Source: Actinomycetota bacterium
Lineage (GTDB): Bacteria; Actinomycetota; Actinomycetes; S36-B12
NCBI GenBank assembly: GCA_005798555.1
Contig: SYJA01000003.1
Span: 1 to 64,000, forward strand
Direction of reading: 5' to 3'
Length of the DNA stretch: 64,000 bases
The notes under the pieces are model-generated. The model made no database searches, was not told where the DNA came from, and saw nothing but the letters and a program-made list of their open reading frames with translations. Positions 1 through 8,288 of the stretch are shown in pieces. The number at the start of each line of letters is the position of its first letter. Position 1 is the first letter of the stretch. Position numbers and translations under genes: made by a program.

Positions 1-1
1 C

Positions 2-739
2 GTCGACACTTGGTGGCAGACCGAAACCGGTGCCATCATGATCTCGCCGCTGCCTGGCGTAACAACTTGCAAACCTGGTTCTGCGATGACCGCCCTACCC
101 GGTATCGGCACTGCCGTCGTCGACGATCAGGGGCTGCCAACCGGCGAAGGCACCACCGGCTACCTAATCCTCACCGAGCCCTGGCCGTCAATGCTGCGCG
201 GCATCTGGCGCGATCCGGAGCGCTACCAGGAGGGCTACTGGAAGCACTTCCCCGATGTCTATTTCGCCGGTGATGGCGCCCGCCTGGATCATGACGGTGC
301 GATTCGCCTACTTGGCCGAGTTGACGATGTCATGAATGTCTCTGGTCATCGCATCTCGACCACCGAGGTGGAGGCCGCACTTGGCTCCCACCCAAAAGTT
401 GCCGAGTCGGCGGTGGTCGGGGCCACCGATGCCACCACCGGGCAAGGCATCGTGGCATTTGTAATTCTCAAGGGGGGTGTTGCCGAGGAAGGCACCGGCC
501 GCACCTCGGTGGTCAAGGAGTTGCGCGATCACGTAGCGCAAGAGATCGGGCCTATTGCAAAGCCGCGGCAGATCCTCATCGTCGCTGAACTGCCGAACAC
601 CCGCTCCGGAAAAATCATGCGCCGCCTACTTCGTGATGTGGCCGAGCAGCGTGATATCGGTGACGCCACCACCCTTGCCGATCCCGCGGTGATGAGCCTG
701 ATTGCCTCCGGCCTTGCTGCTAATAAGTCCGAGGACTGA
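2..739 (+). CDS. acsA: Acetyl-CoA synthetase, C-terminal part (cut by window edge)
   Basis: This is the C-terminal 245 residues of an AMP-forming acetyl-CoA synthetase, which makes acetyl-CoA from acetate, ATP and CoA in the cytoplasm. The frame is open from base 2 and begins with the TWWQTETG motif of the acetate/AMP site. The hinge and C-terminal domain follow (FAGDGAR, GRVDDVMNVSGHR). The conserved lysine motif near the end, TRSGKIMRR, is the usual site of regulatory acetylation in this family. The N-terminal half lies upstream of the window. The next gene, nhaA, starts 10 bases downstream. An acs gene close to holin-X and EphE-like genes is also the M. tuberculosis order (Rv3667-Rv3670), from memory. 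Confidence 0.93.
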   Translation, partial: VDTWWQTETGAIMISPLPGVTTCKPGSAMTALPGIGTAVVDDQGLPTGEGTTGYLILTEPWPSMLRGIWRDPERYQEGYWKHFPDVYFAGDGARLDHDGAIRLLGRVDDVMNVSGHRISTTEVEAALGSHPKVAESAVVGATDATTGQGIVAFVILKGGVAEEGTGRTSVVKELRDHVAQEIGPIAKPRQILIVAELPNTRSGKIMRRLLRDVAEQRDIGDATTLADPAVMSLIASGLAANKSED

Positions 740-749
740 TAATTAGCCG

Positions 750-2030
750 GTGACTACGCCTGATGACTTTCTGGCGCGGCCATCCCTTCGTGAGCGCGGC
801 TGGCTACTCAAGCAACTTCGTGACGAGACCGTTGGCGGGGTGCTGCTGCTCATCGCAGCTGCGCTCGCGCTGATCTGGGCTAATTCGATGTGGAGCGGTG
901 CCTACTTCGCCTTCGTGCAAACCGAGATTGGGCCCCCATGGCTGTCGCTACCGATATCCGCCTGGGCTGCTGACGCATTACTCGCGGTTTTTTTCTTTGT
1001 TGTCGGAATCGAGCTTAAGCACGAATTCGTTCTCGGATCGCTCTCCAAGCCCGCGAAGGCGGCCGTACCGATTGCCGGAGCGCTCGGTGGCATGGCGCTA
1101 TCGGCAGCCATCTACTTTGTCATTAACTCAACTGCCGCGGACGGCTCCACTCGGGGCTGGGGTATTCCGATGGCAAGTGACATCGCATTTGGCCTCGCGG
1201 TACTTGCCGTAGTTGGCCGAGGGGTGCCGGTTGCGCTGCGCGCATTCTTGCTCACCTTGGCGGTGGTCAACGACCTCGGGGCAATCGTCGTCATCGGAAT
1301 TTTCTACTCAAGTTCATTTAATCTCTGGTGGGTCCTGTCGTCTATTGCCTGCTTTACCATTTATTGGTACGCACAGCGTCGGCGCATCACTGCCGCCTAT
1401 CTCTACGTCCCACTCGTAATATTCACTTGGGTTTCCATGTATGAAAGTGGGATTCATGCAACCGTTGCAGGCGTAGTCCTCGGGCTGCTCACCCGCGTCA
1501 GACTTGATCCCGAAGAGGCCCTCTCCCCCGCCGATCGAGTGGGGCATCGGTTGCACCCACTAAGTGCCGGGTTCGGTGTTCCTGTCTTTGCCTTCTGCGT
1601 TGTCGGCGTTGATCTCACGGCCATCGGGCTCGGTGGGGTAATCGGCACCCCAATCGCGCTGGGCGTAATCATTGGTCTTGTGATAGGCCAACCCATCGGA
1701 GTTGTAGGCACCTCGTGGGTTGTTGCACGCTTCACCCGGGCATCGCTGGCGGCACCCCTTAAGTGGCTAGATGTAGCGGCCATCGGGTTGCTTGCGGGTA
1801 TCGGCTTCACCGTCCCGCTTTTGATCGCAGAGATCGCATACGGTGAAATCCCCGTGGATCTGGACACCGCCAAAATGGCCATCCTGGCTGGTTCCATAAC
1901 TTCCGCCCTACTCGCGTCAGTCGTCCTCGTCACCCGAAACCGGCATTTCGCCAATATCGCACTGGTTGAGGAGCAAGACGAGGACCAGGACGGAATCCCA
2001 GATGTGTACCAGCAGGGGCCCGGGCGGTAG
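750..2030 (+). CDS. nhaA: NhaA-family Na+/H+ antiporter
   Basis: This 426-residue integral membrane protein should export Na+ (or Li+) in exchange for protons. It has the NhaA layout: about 12 hydrophobic segments, the DxAFGLAVLA stretch near residue 145, and LLAGIGFTVPLLIAEIAY near residue 350. The ion-binding motif reads VVNDLGAIVVI (about residue 170), so the first Asp of the Asp-Asp pair known in E. coli NhaA is Asn. The C-terminal tail carries an acidic DEDQDGIPD stretch that resembles a calcium-binding loop. The start is GTG at 750; a GATAAT-like -10 lies 6 nt upstream, so a leaderless message is possible. Confidence 0.93.
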   Translation: MTTPDDFLARPSLRERGWLLKQLRDETVGGVLLLIAAALALIWANSMWSGAYFAFVQTEIGPPWLSLPISAWAADALLAVFFFVVGIELKHEFVLGSLSKPAKAAVPIAGALGGMALSAAIYFVINSTAADGSTRGWGIPMASDIAFGLAVLAVVGRGVPVALRAFLLTLAVVNDLGAIVVIGIFYSSSFNLWWVLSSIACFTIYWYAQRRRITAAYLYVPLVIFTWVSMYESGIHATVAGVVLGLLTRVRLDPEEALSPADRVGHRLHPLSAGFGVPVFAFCVVGVDLTAIGLGGVIGTPIALGVIIGLVIGQPIGVVGTSWVVARFTRASLAAPLKWLDVAAIGLLAGIGFTVPLLIAEIAYGEIPVDLDTAKMAILAGSITSALLASVVLVTRNRHFANIALVEEQDEDQDGIPDVYQQGPGR

Positions 2031-2050
2031 CCTCTACCCGGAGGATCACC

Positions 2051-2458
2051 ATGGCGGCTAAAACCGAACCGAGCATCTCTGAGCTAGTGGGCAAGGTTAT
2101 TTCTGATGCCCAGCGGCTGGCAATGGCGCAGTTGGCCCTGGCCAAGGATGAATTCGGCAAGGCCGGTTCGCGCATCGGGGCCGGTGCGGCACTTGGGATC
2201 GCAGCACTGAGCCTGATCAGTCTGGCGACGGTTTTCCTGCTCATCGCCTTGGCCTACGGCCTGGTGCAACTAGGGCTGCAAACCTGGCTCGGGTTCTTGA
2301 TAGTGGCACTTCTCCTGATTCTCGGTGCTGTCATCACCGGGCTGATCGCGCACAAGAAACTTCTCGAAGTTCGTGTCGGCACGATGACCACCATCGATGA
2401 ACTCGGCAAGACCGCGAGTGCCTTAGGGGCCACCGATCCCGAGAGTTCCGGCACCTAA
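2051..2458 (+). CDS. Actinobacterial holin-X family membrane protein
   Basis: This 135-residue protein matches the Actinobacteria holin-X pattern (Phage_holin_3_6 type). It has an amphipathic N-terminus (SISELVGKVISDAQRLAMAQLALAKDE), two adjacent membrane spans at about residues 50-75 and 80-105, and a short polar C-terminus. Despite the name, chromosomal copies are ordinary actinobacterial genes with no proven lytic role. It starts 20 bases after nhaA behind a GGAGG-like sequence and is followed 3 bases later by the alpha/beta hydrolase. The same pair occurs in M. tuberculosis as Rv3669 and Rv3670 (from memory). Function is unknown; a membrane-structuring role is only a guess. Confidence 0.8.
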   Translation: MAAKTEPSISELVGKVISDAQRLAMAQLALAKDEFGKAGSRIGAGAALGIAALSLISLATVFLLIALAYGLVQLGLQTWLGFLIVALLLILGAVITGLIAHKKLLEVRVGTMTTIDELGKTASALGATDPESSGT

Positions 2459-2461
2459 CCC

Positions 2462-3373
2462 GTGCCGATAGCCGACCCAGAACAGGCTATCCGGGTACCC
2501 GGTCCCTGGACCCATCGTGATGTCCCCGCGCACGGCGCCCGCTTCCACGTGGTTGAAGCAGGTGAGGGCCCAGCCATGGTGCTCCTGCACGGTTTTCCCA
2601 CCTACTGGTGGACTTGGCGAAACCAGTTAACGGCACTAGCCGAGGCCGGTTACCACGCCATAGCGATGGACCTGCGCGGCTACGGCGGCTCTGACCACAC
2701 TCCGCGCGGCTATGACCCGATGAGCCTTTCGGCCGACGTCGCGGGTGTGATTCGCTGCCTTGGCGAATCCGAGGCGATCGTCATCGGCCATGGTTGGGGT
2801 GGCTTGATCGCCTGGTCAATGGCGGTTACCCAACCAGACGCAGTCCGTGGCATCGTCACGGTTTCCGCCCCACATCCACGGTTGATGCGCCGGGCGGCAC
2901 TGCGGCCACGGCAATTGGCGAAACTGGGTTACCTTGCCGGTTTCCAACTTCCGTTCCTGCCGGAAAATTCATTCATGAAAGCTGACGGCAAGCGCATCAG
3001 TGACCTACTGACAAAGTGGTCGGCCGACCCGGCTTGGGTTGACGAAGCCGGTGAGATGTATCGCGCGGCATTTCTGCGCTGGCCGACCGCGCATACCGCG
3101 ATCGAATACCACCGTTGGTCGGTGCGATCCCTGCTGCGTCCAGACGGCCTGCGGTATATGTCGGCCATGTCGACGTCAATCAAGAAAAATGTGCTCCAGA
3201 TCCACGGTACCGAAGACCCAATGGTGCTACTTGCTAGTTGTGAAGGCAGCGATAAGTACGTAAGTGGCGAATATAGTTTCCAGACCCTGCCGACCGGGCA
3301 CTTCCCGCATGAGGAATCCCCGGCGGCCTTTGGCGAACTCATCTTGCCTTGGCTCGCTAAACAGCATACTTAG
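2462..3373 (+). CDS. EphE-like alpha/beta hydrolase with altered nucleophile elbow
   Basis: This 303-residue alpha/beta-hydrolase fold protein belongs to the epoxide-hydrolase-like branch. The oxyanion HGFPTYWWTW motif is at about residue 40, the RGYGGSD turn at about 70, an acid Asp in HGTEDPMV and the late His in TGHFPHEE. The nucleophile elbow reads GHGWGG where epoxide hydrolases have GHDWGG, so the expected Asp is Gly. If this is right, the standard mechanism cannot operate, and the protein may be non-catalytic or use another residue. It starts with GTG 3 bases after the holin-X gene, as in the conserved actinobacterial pair. Substrate unknown. Confidence 0.82.
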   Translation: MPIADPEQAIRVPGPWTHRDVPAHGARFHVVEAGEGPAMVLLHGFPTYWWTWRNQLTALAEAGYHAIAMDLRGYGGSDHTPRGYDPMSLSADVAGVIRCLGESEAIVIGHGWGGLIAWSMAVTQPDAVRGIVTVSAPHPRLMRRAALRPRQLAKLGYLAGFQLPFLPENSFMKADGKRISDLLTKWSADPAWVDEAGEMYRAAFLRWPTAHTAIEYHRWSVRSLLRPDGLRYMSAMSTSIKKNVLQIHGTEDPMVLLASCEGSDKYVSGEYSFQTLPTGHFPHEESPAAFGELILPWLAKQHT

Positions 3374-3377
3374 TTTC

Positions 3378-3761
3378 ATGCCGCGCCCGCGTGATCGCTA
3401 CGGCCGCCCGCTCCCGCCCGATGCGCCGGCAGCACAGATAACCCCCCCGGCGCCCGAAAAATCCAGCATCACCAGCGCCGCGGCCTGGAACGAGGCGATC
3501 AGCTATCTGAATCAGGACTTGCCCTTTCACGCGCACGAAGTCTTCGAGCAGCGCTGGCGTTGCTGCCCGCCCGCCGAGCGTGACTGCTGGCGCGCACTTG
3601 CGCAATGGGGCGCAGCACTTACCCACCTTGCCCGTGGCAACCCTAAGGGCACTCGTGAAGTAGCGCGCCGAGCAGTTGAGCTATTTAGCAACTGCACCAT
3701 CGTCGCCCCGGTGGATAGTGAATTCGTCCTGAATTCGCTCGCCCGACTCATTAAAAAGTAG
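3378..3761 (+). CDS. DUF309 family protein
   Basis: This small protein of 127 residues has the DUF309 core. The helix SAAAWNEAISYLNQDLPFHAHEVFEQRWR is followed by ERDCWRALAQWGAALTHLARGN and an RRAVELF helix. The HAHEVFE motif is the family signature. The N-terminal 35 residues are proline-rich and probably disordered. I chose ATG at 3378, just after the hydrolase stop, rather than an upstream in-frame start inside the hydrolase. The molecular function of DUF309 proteins is not established. It is probably co-transcribed with the preceding genes. Confidence 0.85.
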   Translation: MPRPRDRYGRPLPPDAPAAQITPPAPEKSSITSAAAWNEAISYLNQDLPFHAHEVFEQRWRCCPPAERDCWRALAQWGAALTHLARGNPKGTREVARRAVELFSNCTIVAPVDSEFVLNSLARLIKK

Positions 3762-3869
3762 TTTCGGGTGGCTAGGAACCGAGGACTACTTTGGGGGTGG
3801 GGATGCCAACTGGCGGCCGGGTAGGGCAGGGTTAGGTCACTGAGTCTATGTCGCGACCCGGAGGCACAA

Positions 3870-5234
3870 ATGACCCGCATTGCCCGGCTCGATGTCGAGA
3901 CCCTCAAGCGCGAAGTCGAGGCCGGCAATATCGACACCGTCGCCGTCGCCATCACCGACATGCAAGGGCGCCTGCAGGGCAAGCGGATTCACGCACACTA
4001 TTTCGTTGACGAGGTCCTGGGCCATGGCACCGAGGGCTGCAACTACCTCCTTGCCGTCGACGTCGACATGAAAACCGTCGATGGCTACGCGATGTCATCG
4101 TGGGAGACCGGTTACGGCGACCTAGTGATGCGCCCCGACCTTGGTACCTTGCACTACCAACCGTGGCAGCCCGGCACCGTTGGGGTGTTATGCGATGTGC
4201 TCTGGCAGGACGGCTCCGAGGTCGTCGCATCACCGCGCCAGATCCTGCGAAGGCAACTCGCTCGCCTGGCTGATGCGGGTATGGGTGCCTTCGTTGGCAC
4301 CGAGCTTGAGTTCATCGTGTTCATGGATTCCTATGAAGAAGCATGGGAGAGCGGGTACCGCGACCTGACTCCCGCGAATCTTTATAACGTTGATTACTCA
4401 ATGCTCGGCACCGCACGGGTCGAACCACTGCTTCGCCGCATCCGGAATGAGATGACCGCAGCCGGCATGACAGTTGAAAGTGCCAAGGGCGAGTGCAATC
4501 TCGGACAGCATGAGATCGCCTTCAAGTACACCGATGCACTAGCGACCTGCGACAACCATGTGGTTTACAAGACCGGGGCTAAGGAGATAGCCGCCCAAGA
4601 AGGCGTTTCTCTCACCTTCATGGCCAAGTTCAATGAGCGCGAGGGCAGTTCCTGCCACATTCACCTATCCTTCCGCGGCAACGACGGCTCGATGGTGATG
4701 GCTGATGATAACGACCCGTCTGGGATGTCGGCGTTGGGTAAAGCATTCATCGCCGGTCAGTTGGCACATATTGATGAACTCACGCTGCTCTACGCACCCC
4801 AGATCAACTCTTATAAGCGCTTCGTCCCCGGTTCCTTCGCGCCAACAGCGGTGCGCTGGGGTCGCGATAACCGCACCTGCGCTTTCCGGCTTGTCGGCCA
4901 CGGTCAATCACTTCGCCTTGAGAACCGAGTTCCAGGCGGTGATGTAAATCCGTATCTCGCCGTCGCCGGGATGATCGCTGCCGGCCTAGATGGCGTCGAG
5001 CGCAACTTGCCACTGGAGCCGGAGTTCGAAGGCAATGCCTACTCGAGTGCTTCAGCCCATGTGGCTTCTGACATGCGCGACGCCCTCGAGCTCTGGGAGT
5101 CCTCGACCTGGATAACCGACACCTTCGGTGCCTCGGTGCAGGAGCACTACTCGAATATGGCGAGGGTGGAACTAGCCGCCTTCGGCAAGGCGGTTACCGA
5201 CTGGGAGCGCTATCGCAGCTTCGAACGCCTCTAG
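3870..5234 (+). CDS. Glutamine synthetase-like gamma-glutamyl-amine ligase (GlnA4/PuuA type)
   Basis: This 454-residue protein has the GS fold. It should join glutamate to an amine using ATP, not necessarily to ammonia. Visible metal and ATP site motifs are GTELEFIVF (about residue 140), AKGECNLGQHEIAF (about 210), SSCHIHLSF (about 255) and WGRDNRTCAFRLVG (about 335). It ends in the RYRSFERL tail seen in GlnA3/GlnA4/PuuA-type enzymes. A C-terminal adenylylation Tyr typical of GlnA1 was not found. A GGAGG ribosome site precedes ATG 3870. It is followed by an ALDH and an SDR gene on the same strand and a convergent PuuD-like hydrolase, as in M. tuberculosis Rv2857c-Rv2860c (from memory). The substrate is probably a polyamine or amino alcohol. 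Confidence 0.87.
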   Translation: MTRIARLDVETLKREVEAGNIDTVAVAITDMQGRLQGKRIHAHYFVDEVLGHGTEGCNYLLAVDVDMKTVDGYAMSSWETGYGDLVMRPDLGTLHYQPWQPGTVGVLCDVLWQDGSEVVASPRQILRRQLARLADAGMGAFVGTELEFIVFMDSYEEAWESGYRDLTPANLYNVDYSMLGTARVEPLLRRIRNEMTAAGMTVESAKGECNLGQHEIAFKYTDALATCDNHVVYKTGAKEIAAQEGVSLTFMAKFNEREGSSCHIHLSFRGNDGSMVMADDNDPSGMSALGKAFIAGQLAHIDELTLLYAPQINSYKRFVPGSFAPTAVRWGRDNRTCAFRLVGHGQSLRLENRVPGGDVNPYLAVAGMIAAGLDGVERNLPLEPEFEGNAYSSASAHVASDMRDALELWESSTWITDTFGASVQEHYSNMARVELAAFGKAVTDWERYRSFERL

Positions 5235-5276
5235 ACCCAGCACCCTCACCGCCGAATTCACTACTCAGGAGACGAA

Positions 5277-6635
5277 ATGCACGCCGTAATCAACCCCGCT
5301 ACCGAAGAGGTAGTTGCCAAGATCGCGGCAACTTCCGCTGAGGAAGCAGACCACGCCATCGCCAGAGCACATGCGGCATTTGACTCCTGGCGTGCCATCG
5401 CGCCTGGCGATCGAGCGAATCTGCTGCGCAGGTTTTCTGATGTAGTACGCGAGCATGTTGAGGAACTGGCGTTGCTTGAAGTCAAGAACTCCGGTCACAC
5501 CATCGGCAATGCCCGCTGGGAGGCCAATAACGTCGCGAACGTCCTGAACTACTACGCCGGCGCCCCGGAGCGGCTCTTCGGGCAGCAGATCCCGGTGCCG
5601 GGGGGAGTCGACATAACTTTCAAGGAGCCACTTGGCGTGGTCGGGGTGATTGTGCCGTGGAACTTCCCGATGCCAATTGCCGGCTGGGGGTTCGCGCCCG
5701 CCTTGGCCGCAGGGTGCACCGTGGTGCTGAAGCCAGCGGAGCTAACTCCCCTCACCGCCATCCGCTTGGGTGAATTGGCCCTTGTCGCAGGTATCCCGGA
5801 AGACGTCTTCAGCGTCCTACCCGGCAAGGGATCGATCGTGGGTCAGCGGTTCGTTGACAACCCGCTCGTGCGCAAAGTGGTTTTCACCGGGTCAACATCG
5901 GTGGGTGCGGCAGTCATGGCCGGATGTGCATCACAAATCAAGCCGGTAACCCTTGAGTTGGGCGGCAAGAGCGCGAATATTGTTTTCGCCGACGCCGATA
6001 TCGAGAAAGCCGCGGCCACCGCGCCGTATGGGGTGTTCGATAACGCCGGCCAGGATTGCTGTGCGAGATCACGCATCTTGGTGCAACGCTCAGTACTAGA
6101 TCGATTCATGGGGCTGTTAGAGACCGCCGTCAAGGGCGTCGTCGTTGGCGACCCGACACTCGAGCAAACCGAGATGGGTCCACTTATTTCACGCGGGCAA
6201 CATGACACTGTTTCTTCGTATGTGCCAAGCGATGCCCCCGTCGCATTCCAAGGTAGTTGCCCAAGCGGGCCGGGCTACTGGTTCGCCCCGACCGTTCTGG
6301 CCCCGGTAGCGCCCAGTGCCCGGGCATTTCGCGAGGAGATTTTCGGCCCGGTTGTTGTGGTGACCGCCTTCGAGGATGAAGCAGATGCGATCGCCTTGGC
6401 AAATGATTCAGAGTTTGGGCTTTCAGGCTCCATCTGGACGCGAGATGTCGGTCGCGCCCTGCGTGTTGCCCGTGGAGTCGAAGCCGGCAACCTCTCGGTG
6501 AACTCCCACTCCTCGGTTCGCTACTGGACCCCGTTCGGCGGCTTCAAGCGCTCCGGGCTCGGCCGTGAACTCGGCCCTGATGCACCAGATGCCTTCACCG
6601 AAACCAAGAATGTTTTCCTGAGTACCGAGGACTAA
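5277..6635 (+). CDS. NAD(P)-dependent aldehyde dehydrogenase (AldC/PuuC-like)
   Basis: This complete 452-residue aldehyde dehydrogenase probably oxidises a gamma-glutamylamino aldehyde to the acid. The cofactor region shows IVPWNFPMPIAGW and FTGSTSVG. The general base lies in LELGGKSANIVFADAD, the catalytic Cys in NAGQDCCARSRI, and the distal EEIFGPVV motif is present. The C-terminus PFGGFKRSGLGRELG is typical. An AGGAG site precedes ATG 5277. It lies 42 bases after the GS-like gene and 44 before the SDR gene, consistent with one operon. The two adjacent cysteines (CC) in the active-site loop make the exact catalytic one uncertain. Confidence 0.9.
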   Translation: MHAVINPATEEVVAKIAATSAEEADHAIARAHAAFDSWRAIAPGDRANLLRRFSDVVREHVEELALLEVKNSGHTIGNARWEANNVANVLNYYAGAPERLFGQQIPVPGGVDITFKEPLGVVGVIVPWNFPMPIAGWGFAPALAAGCTVVLKPAELTPLTAIRLGELALVAGIPEDVFSVLPGKGSIVGQRFVDNPLVRKVVFTGSTSVGAAVMAGCASQIKPVTLELGGKSANIVFADADIEKAAATAPYGVFDNAGQDCCARSRILVQRSVLDRFMGLLETAVKGVVVGDPTLEQTEMGPLISRGQHDTVSSYVPSDAPVAFQGSCPSGPGYWFAPTVLAPVAPSARAFREEIFGPVVVVTAFEDEADAIALANDSEFGLSGSIWTRDVGRALRVARGVEAGNLSVNSHSSVRYWTPFGGFKRSGLGRELGPDAPDAFTETKNVFLSTED

Positions 6636-6679
6636 GTTCACCACCAGCAGCGATCCCACTTATTAGGAATTGAGGAATC

Positions 6680-7459
6680 ATGAGTGACAGCAACTGCCGC
6701 AGACTCGTTGGTCGGGTCGCGGTCGTAACCGGCGGGGCCAGTGGCATTGGCCTGGCAACGGTTCGACGGTTCGCTGACGAAGGTGCACTTGTCGTCATCG
6801 GTGACGTTGACCCGACAACCGGTGAGGCCGCCGCGGCCGAAGTCGGCGGCCTATTCATCAAAACCGATGTCACTGACGCCGACCAGGTCGCTGCCATGTT
6901 TCAGGCGGCGAAGGATACCTACGGCAGCGTAGACATCGCCTTCAACAATGCGGGCATCTCACCACCCGATGACGACTCAATCTTGGAGACCGGCATCGAC
7001 GCCTGGCGTCGAGTCCAAGAAGTCAACCTCACCTCGGTGTTTCTTTGCTGCAAGGCGGTGCTGCCCTACATGCTCGAGCAAGGCAAGGGTTCGATCATCA
7101 ACACGGCTTCATTCGTAGCCACCATGGCCGCCGCCACTTCGCAGATCTCCTACACGGCCTCAAAGGGCGGTGTCCTCGCAATGAGCCGCGAGCTCGGCGT
7201 GCAATTCGCACGCTCCGGGGTGCGGGTCAATGCCCTTTCCCCCGGACCGGTGAACACTCCTTTGCTGATTGAGCTCTTCGCCAAGGATCCGGAGCGCGCA
7301 GCTCGTCGCCTAGTCCACATTCCGTTCGGCCGCTTTGGTGAGCCCGATGAGATTGCCGCCGCGGTCGCCTTCTTGGCCAGCGATGACTCGTCGTTTATCA
7401 CCGCAGCTAACTTCTTGGTCGACGGTGGGATCTCCGGGGCGTACGTCACCCCGCTATAA
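6680..7459 (+). CDS. Short-chain dehydrogenase/reductase
   Basis: This 259-residue classical SDR has the N-terminal cofactor motif TGGASGIG at about residue 18, the NNAG motif at about 91, and the catalytic Ser plus YTASK near residues 145-163. The C-terminal FLVDGGISG is standard. Electronic similarity to FabG is generic. In this cluster an alcohol dehydrogenase step on a gamma-glutamylated amino alcohol would place it between the ligase and the ALDH, which is an inference. A GAGGA sequence precedes ATG 6680. The gene ends at a long hairpin (7461-7512). Confidence 0.88.
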   Translation: MSDSNCRRLVGRVAVVTGGASGIGLATVRRFADEGALVVIGDVDPTTGEAAAAEVGGLFIKTDVTDADQVAAMFQAAKDTYGSVDIAFNNAGISPPDDDSILETGIDAWRRVQEVNLTSVFLCCKAVLPYMLEQGKGSIINTASFVATMAAATSQISYTASKGGVLAMSRELGVQFARSGVRVNALSPGPVNTPLLIELFAKDPERAARRLVHIPFGRFGEPDEIAAAVAFLASDDSSFITAANFLVDGGISGAYVTPL

Positions 7460-7460
7460 A

Positions 7461-7512
7461 AACCTGCTCGCTCCGTCAAAAATCGCCACGGAAATGACGG
7501 ATCGAGCAGGTT
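7461..7512. terminator. Long inverted repeat between convergent genes
   Basis: Two 18-base arms (7461-7478 and 7495-7512) are complementary except for one position, around a 16-base loop. The element sits between the SDR stop at 7459 and the stop of the convergent PuuD-like gene at 7531. It could terminate transcription from both sides. There is no clear T-tract, so its strength is uncertain. Confidence 0.7.
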
Positions 7513-7530
7513 CAAGGACCGGGTTAGCGG

Positions 7531-8241
7531 TCAGGTGCGGTAGCTGCTCGCCGCGGCCAAGAAGGCGCCGATCAGGTTCGCATCGGGAACCCTGCGGTCT
7601 GGGTGCTCCGGATGCCACTGCACCCCGAGGCAGAAGTCAGCGCCCAAGTCCTCGCAAACTTCGATGGTGCCGTCAGCGGCCCATCCGGTCACCGTTAGAT
7701 CACCGGGGCTGTCAATGCCTTGGTGGTGCGAGGAGTTGACGGTGGTTGCGGTGGTGCCCATTACCTGGGCAATGAGCGAACCGGGGGCGAAAGTGGCTTC
7801 GTGTTCCACGAACTGCCCGGGCACTTCACGGTGCACCGTGGCCAGCCCCAGATCGGGCAGGTTCTGGATCAGCGTGCCGCCGTGTGCCACCGCCATGATC
7901 TGCAGGCCGCGGCAGATACCCAGCACGGGCATCCCGCGCTCCCGTGCCCCTCGGTAGAGCAAGGTTTCAGATTCATCCCTTGACTCACGTGGCGCATCCG
8001 CCGTCCCATGGGGTGCGGCGCCGTAGCGGCGTGCATCGACGTCGGCGCCGCCAACGAGTACCAAGCCGTCAAGGCGGTCCAAGGCGTCGGCGTTGGTCGC
8101 AGGGGGTAGCAACACGATCCGCCCACCGGCATCTTGGAACAGGTCTAGATACCAGTGCGGGAGTTCGGCCGCCTTGATATCCCAAGCCCCCCATTTGGCC
8201 TGCTCGAAGTAGACGGAGACACCGACCACGGGCGCTGACAT
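7531..8241 (-). CDS. PuuD-like gamma-glutamyl amide hydrolase (class I glutamine amidotransferase fold)
   Basis: This 236-residue peptidase C26 family protein is similar to gamma-glutamyl-gamma-aminobutyrate hydrolase. It should release glutamate from a gamma-glutamyl product. The elbow GICRGLQIMA holds the nucleophile Cys (about residue 110), and QWHPEH near residue 210 gives the His-Glu pair. The N-terminus GVSVYFEQAKWGAWD and the VLVGGADVDARRYG loop are typical. It is convergent with the GS-ALDH-SDR genes, so it needs its own promoter. In the second cluster the homologue lies in the operon, which supports a shared pathway. Confidence 0.88.
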   Translation of the reverse strand: MSAPVVGVSVYFEQAKWGAWDIKAAELPHWYLDLFQDAGGRIVLLPPATNADALDRLDGLVLVGGADVDARRYGAAPHGTADAPRESRDESETLLYRGARERGMPVLGICRGLQIMAVAHGGTLIQNLPDLGLATVHREVPGQFVEHEATFAPGSLIAQVMGTTATTVNSSHHQGIDSPGDLTVTGWAADGTIEVCEDLGADFCLGVQWHPEHPDRRVPDANLIGAFLAAASSYRT

Positions 8242-8275
8242 CCGGCAATGCTCTCACAGCCGCGACCCCATGCCG

Positions 8276-8281
8276 TAGATT
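8276..8281 (+). promoter_or_regulatory. -10 element for leaderless antiporter message
   Basis: TAGATT fits TANNNT and ends 7 nt before GTG 8289. No ribosome-binding sequence is seen between it and the start codon. Confidence 0.5.
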
Positions 8282-8288
8282 GCCCAGC

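Noticed and set aside
1454-1954. Long minus-strand frame over nhaA
   Set aside because: Shadow of a GC-rich gene; no homology or ribosome site.
2051-2458. Prophage, from the holin-X name
   Set aside because: No other phage genes nearby; holin-X proteins are normal chromosomal genes in actinobacteria.
3762-3869. GlnR binding box before the first GS-like gene
   Set aside because: No pair of GTNAC/GAAAC half-sites with proper spacing was found here, nor before the GS-like genes at 53434 and 59159.
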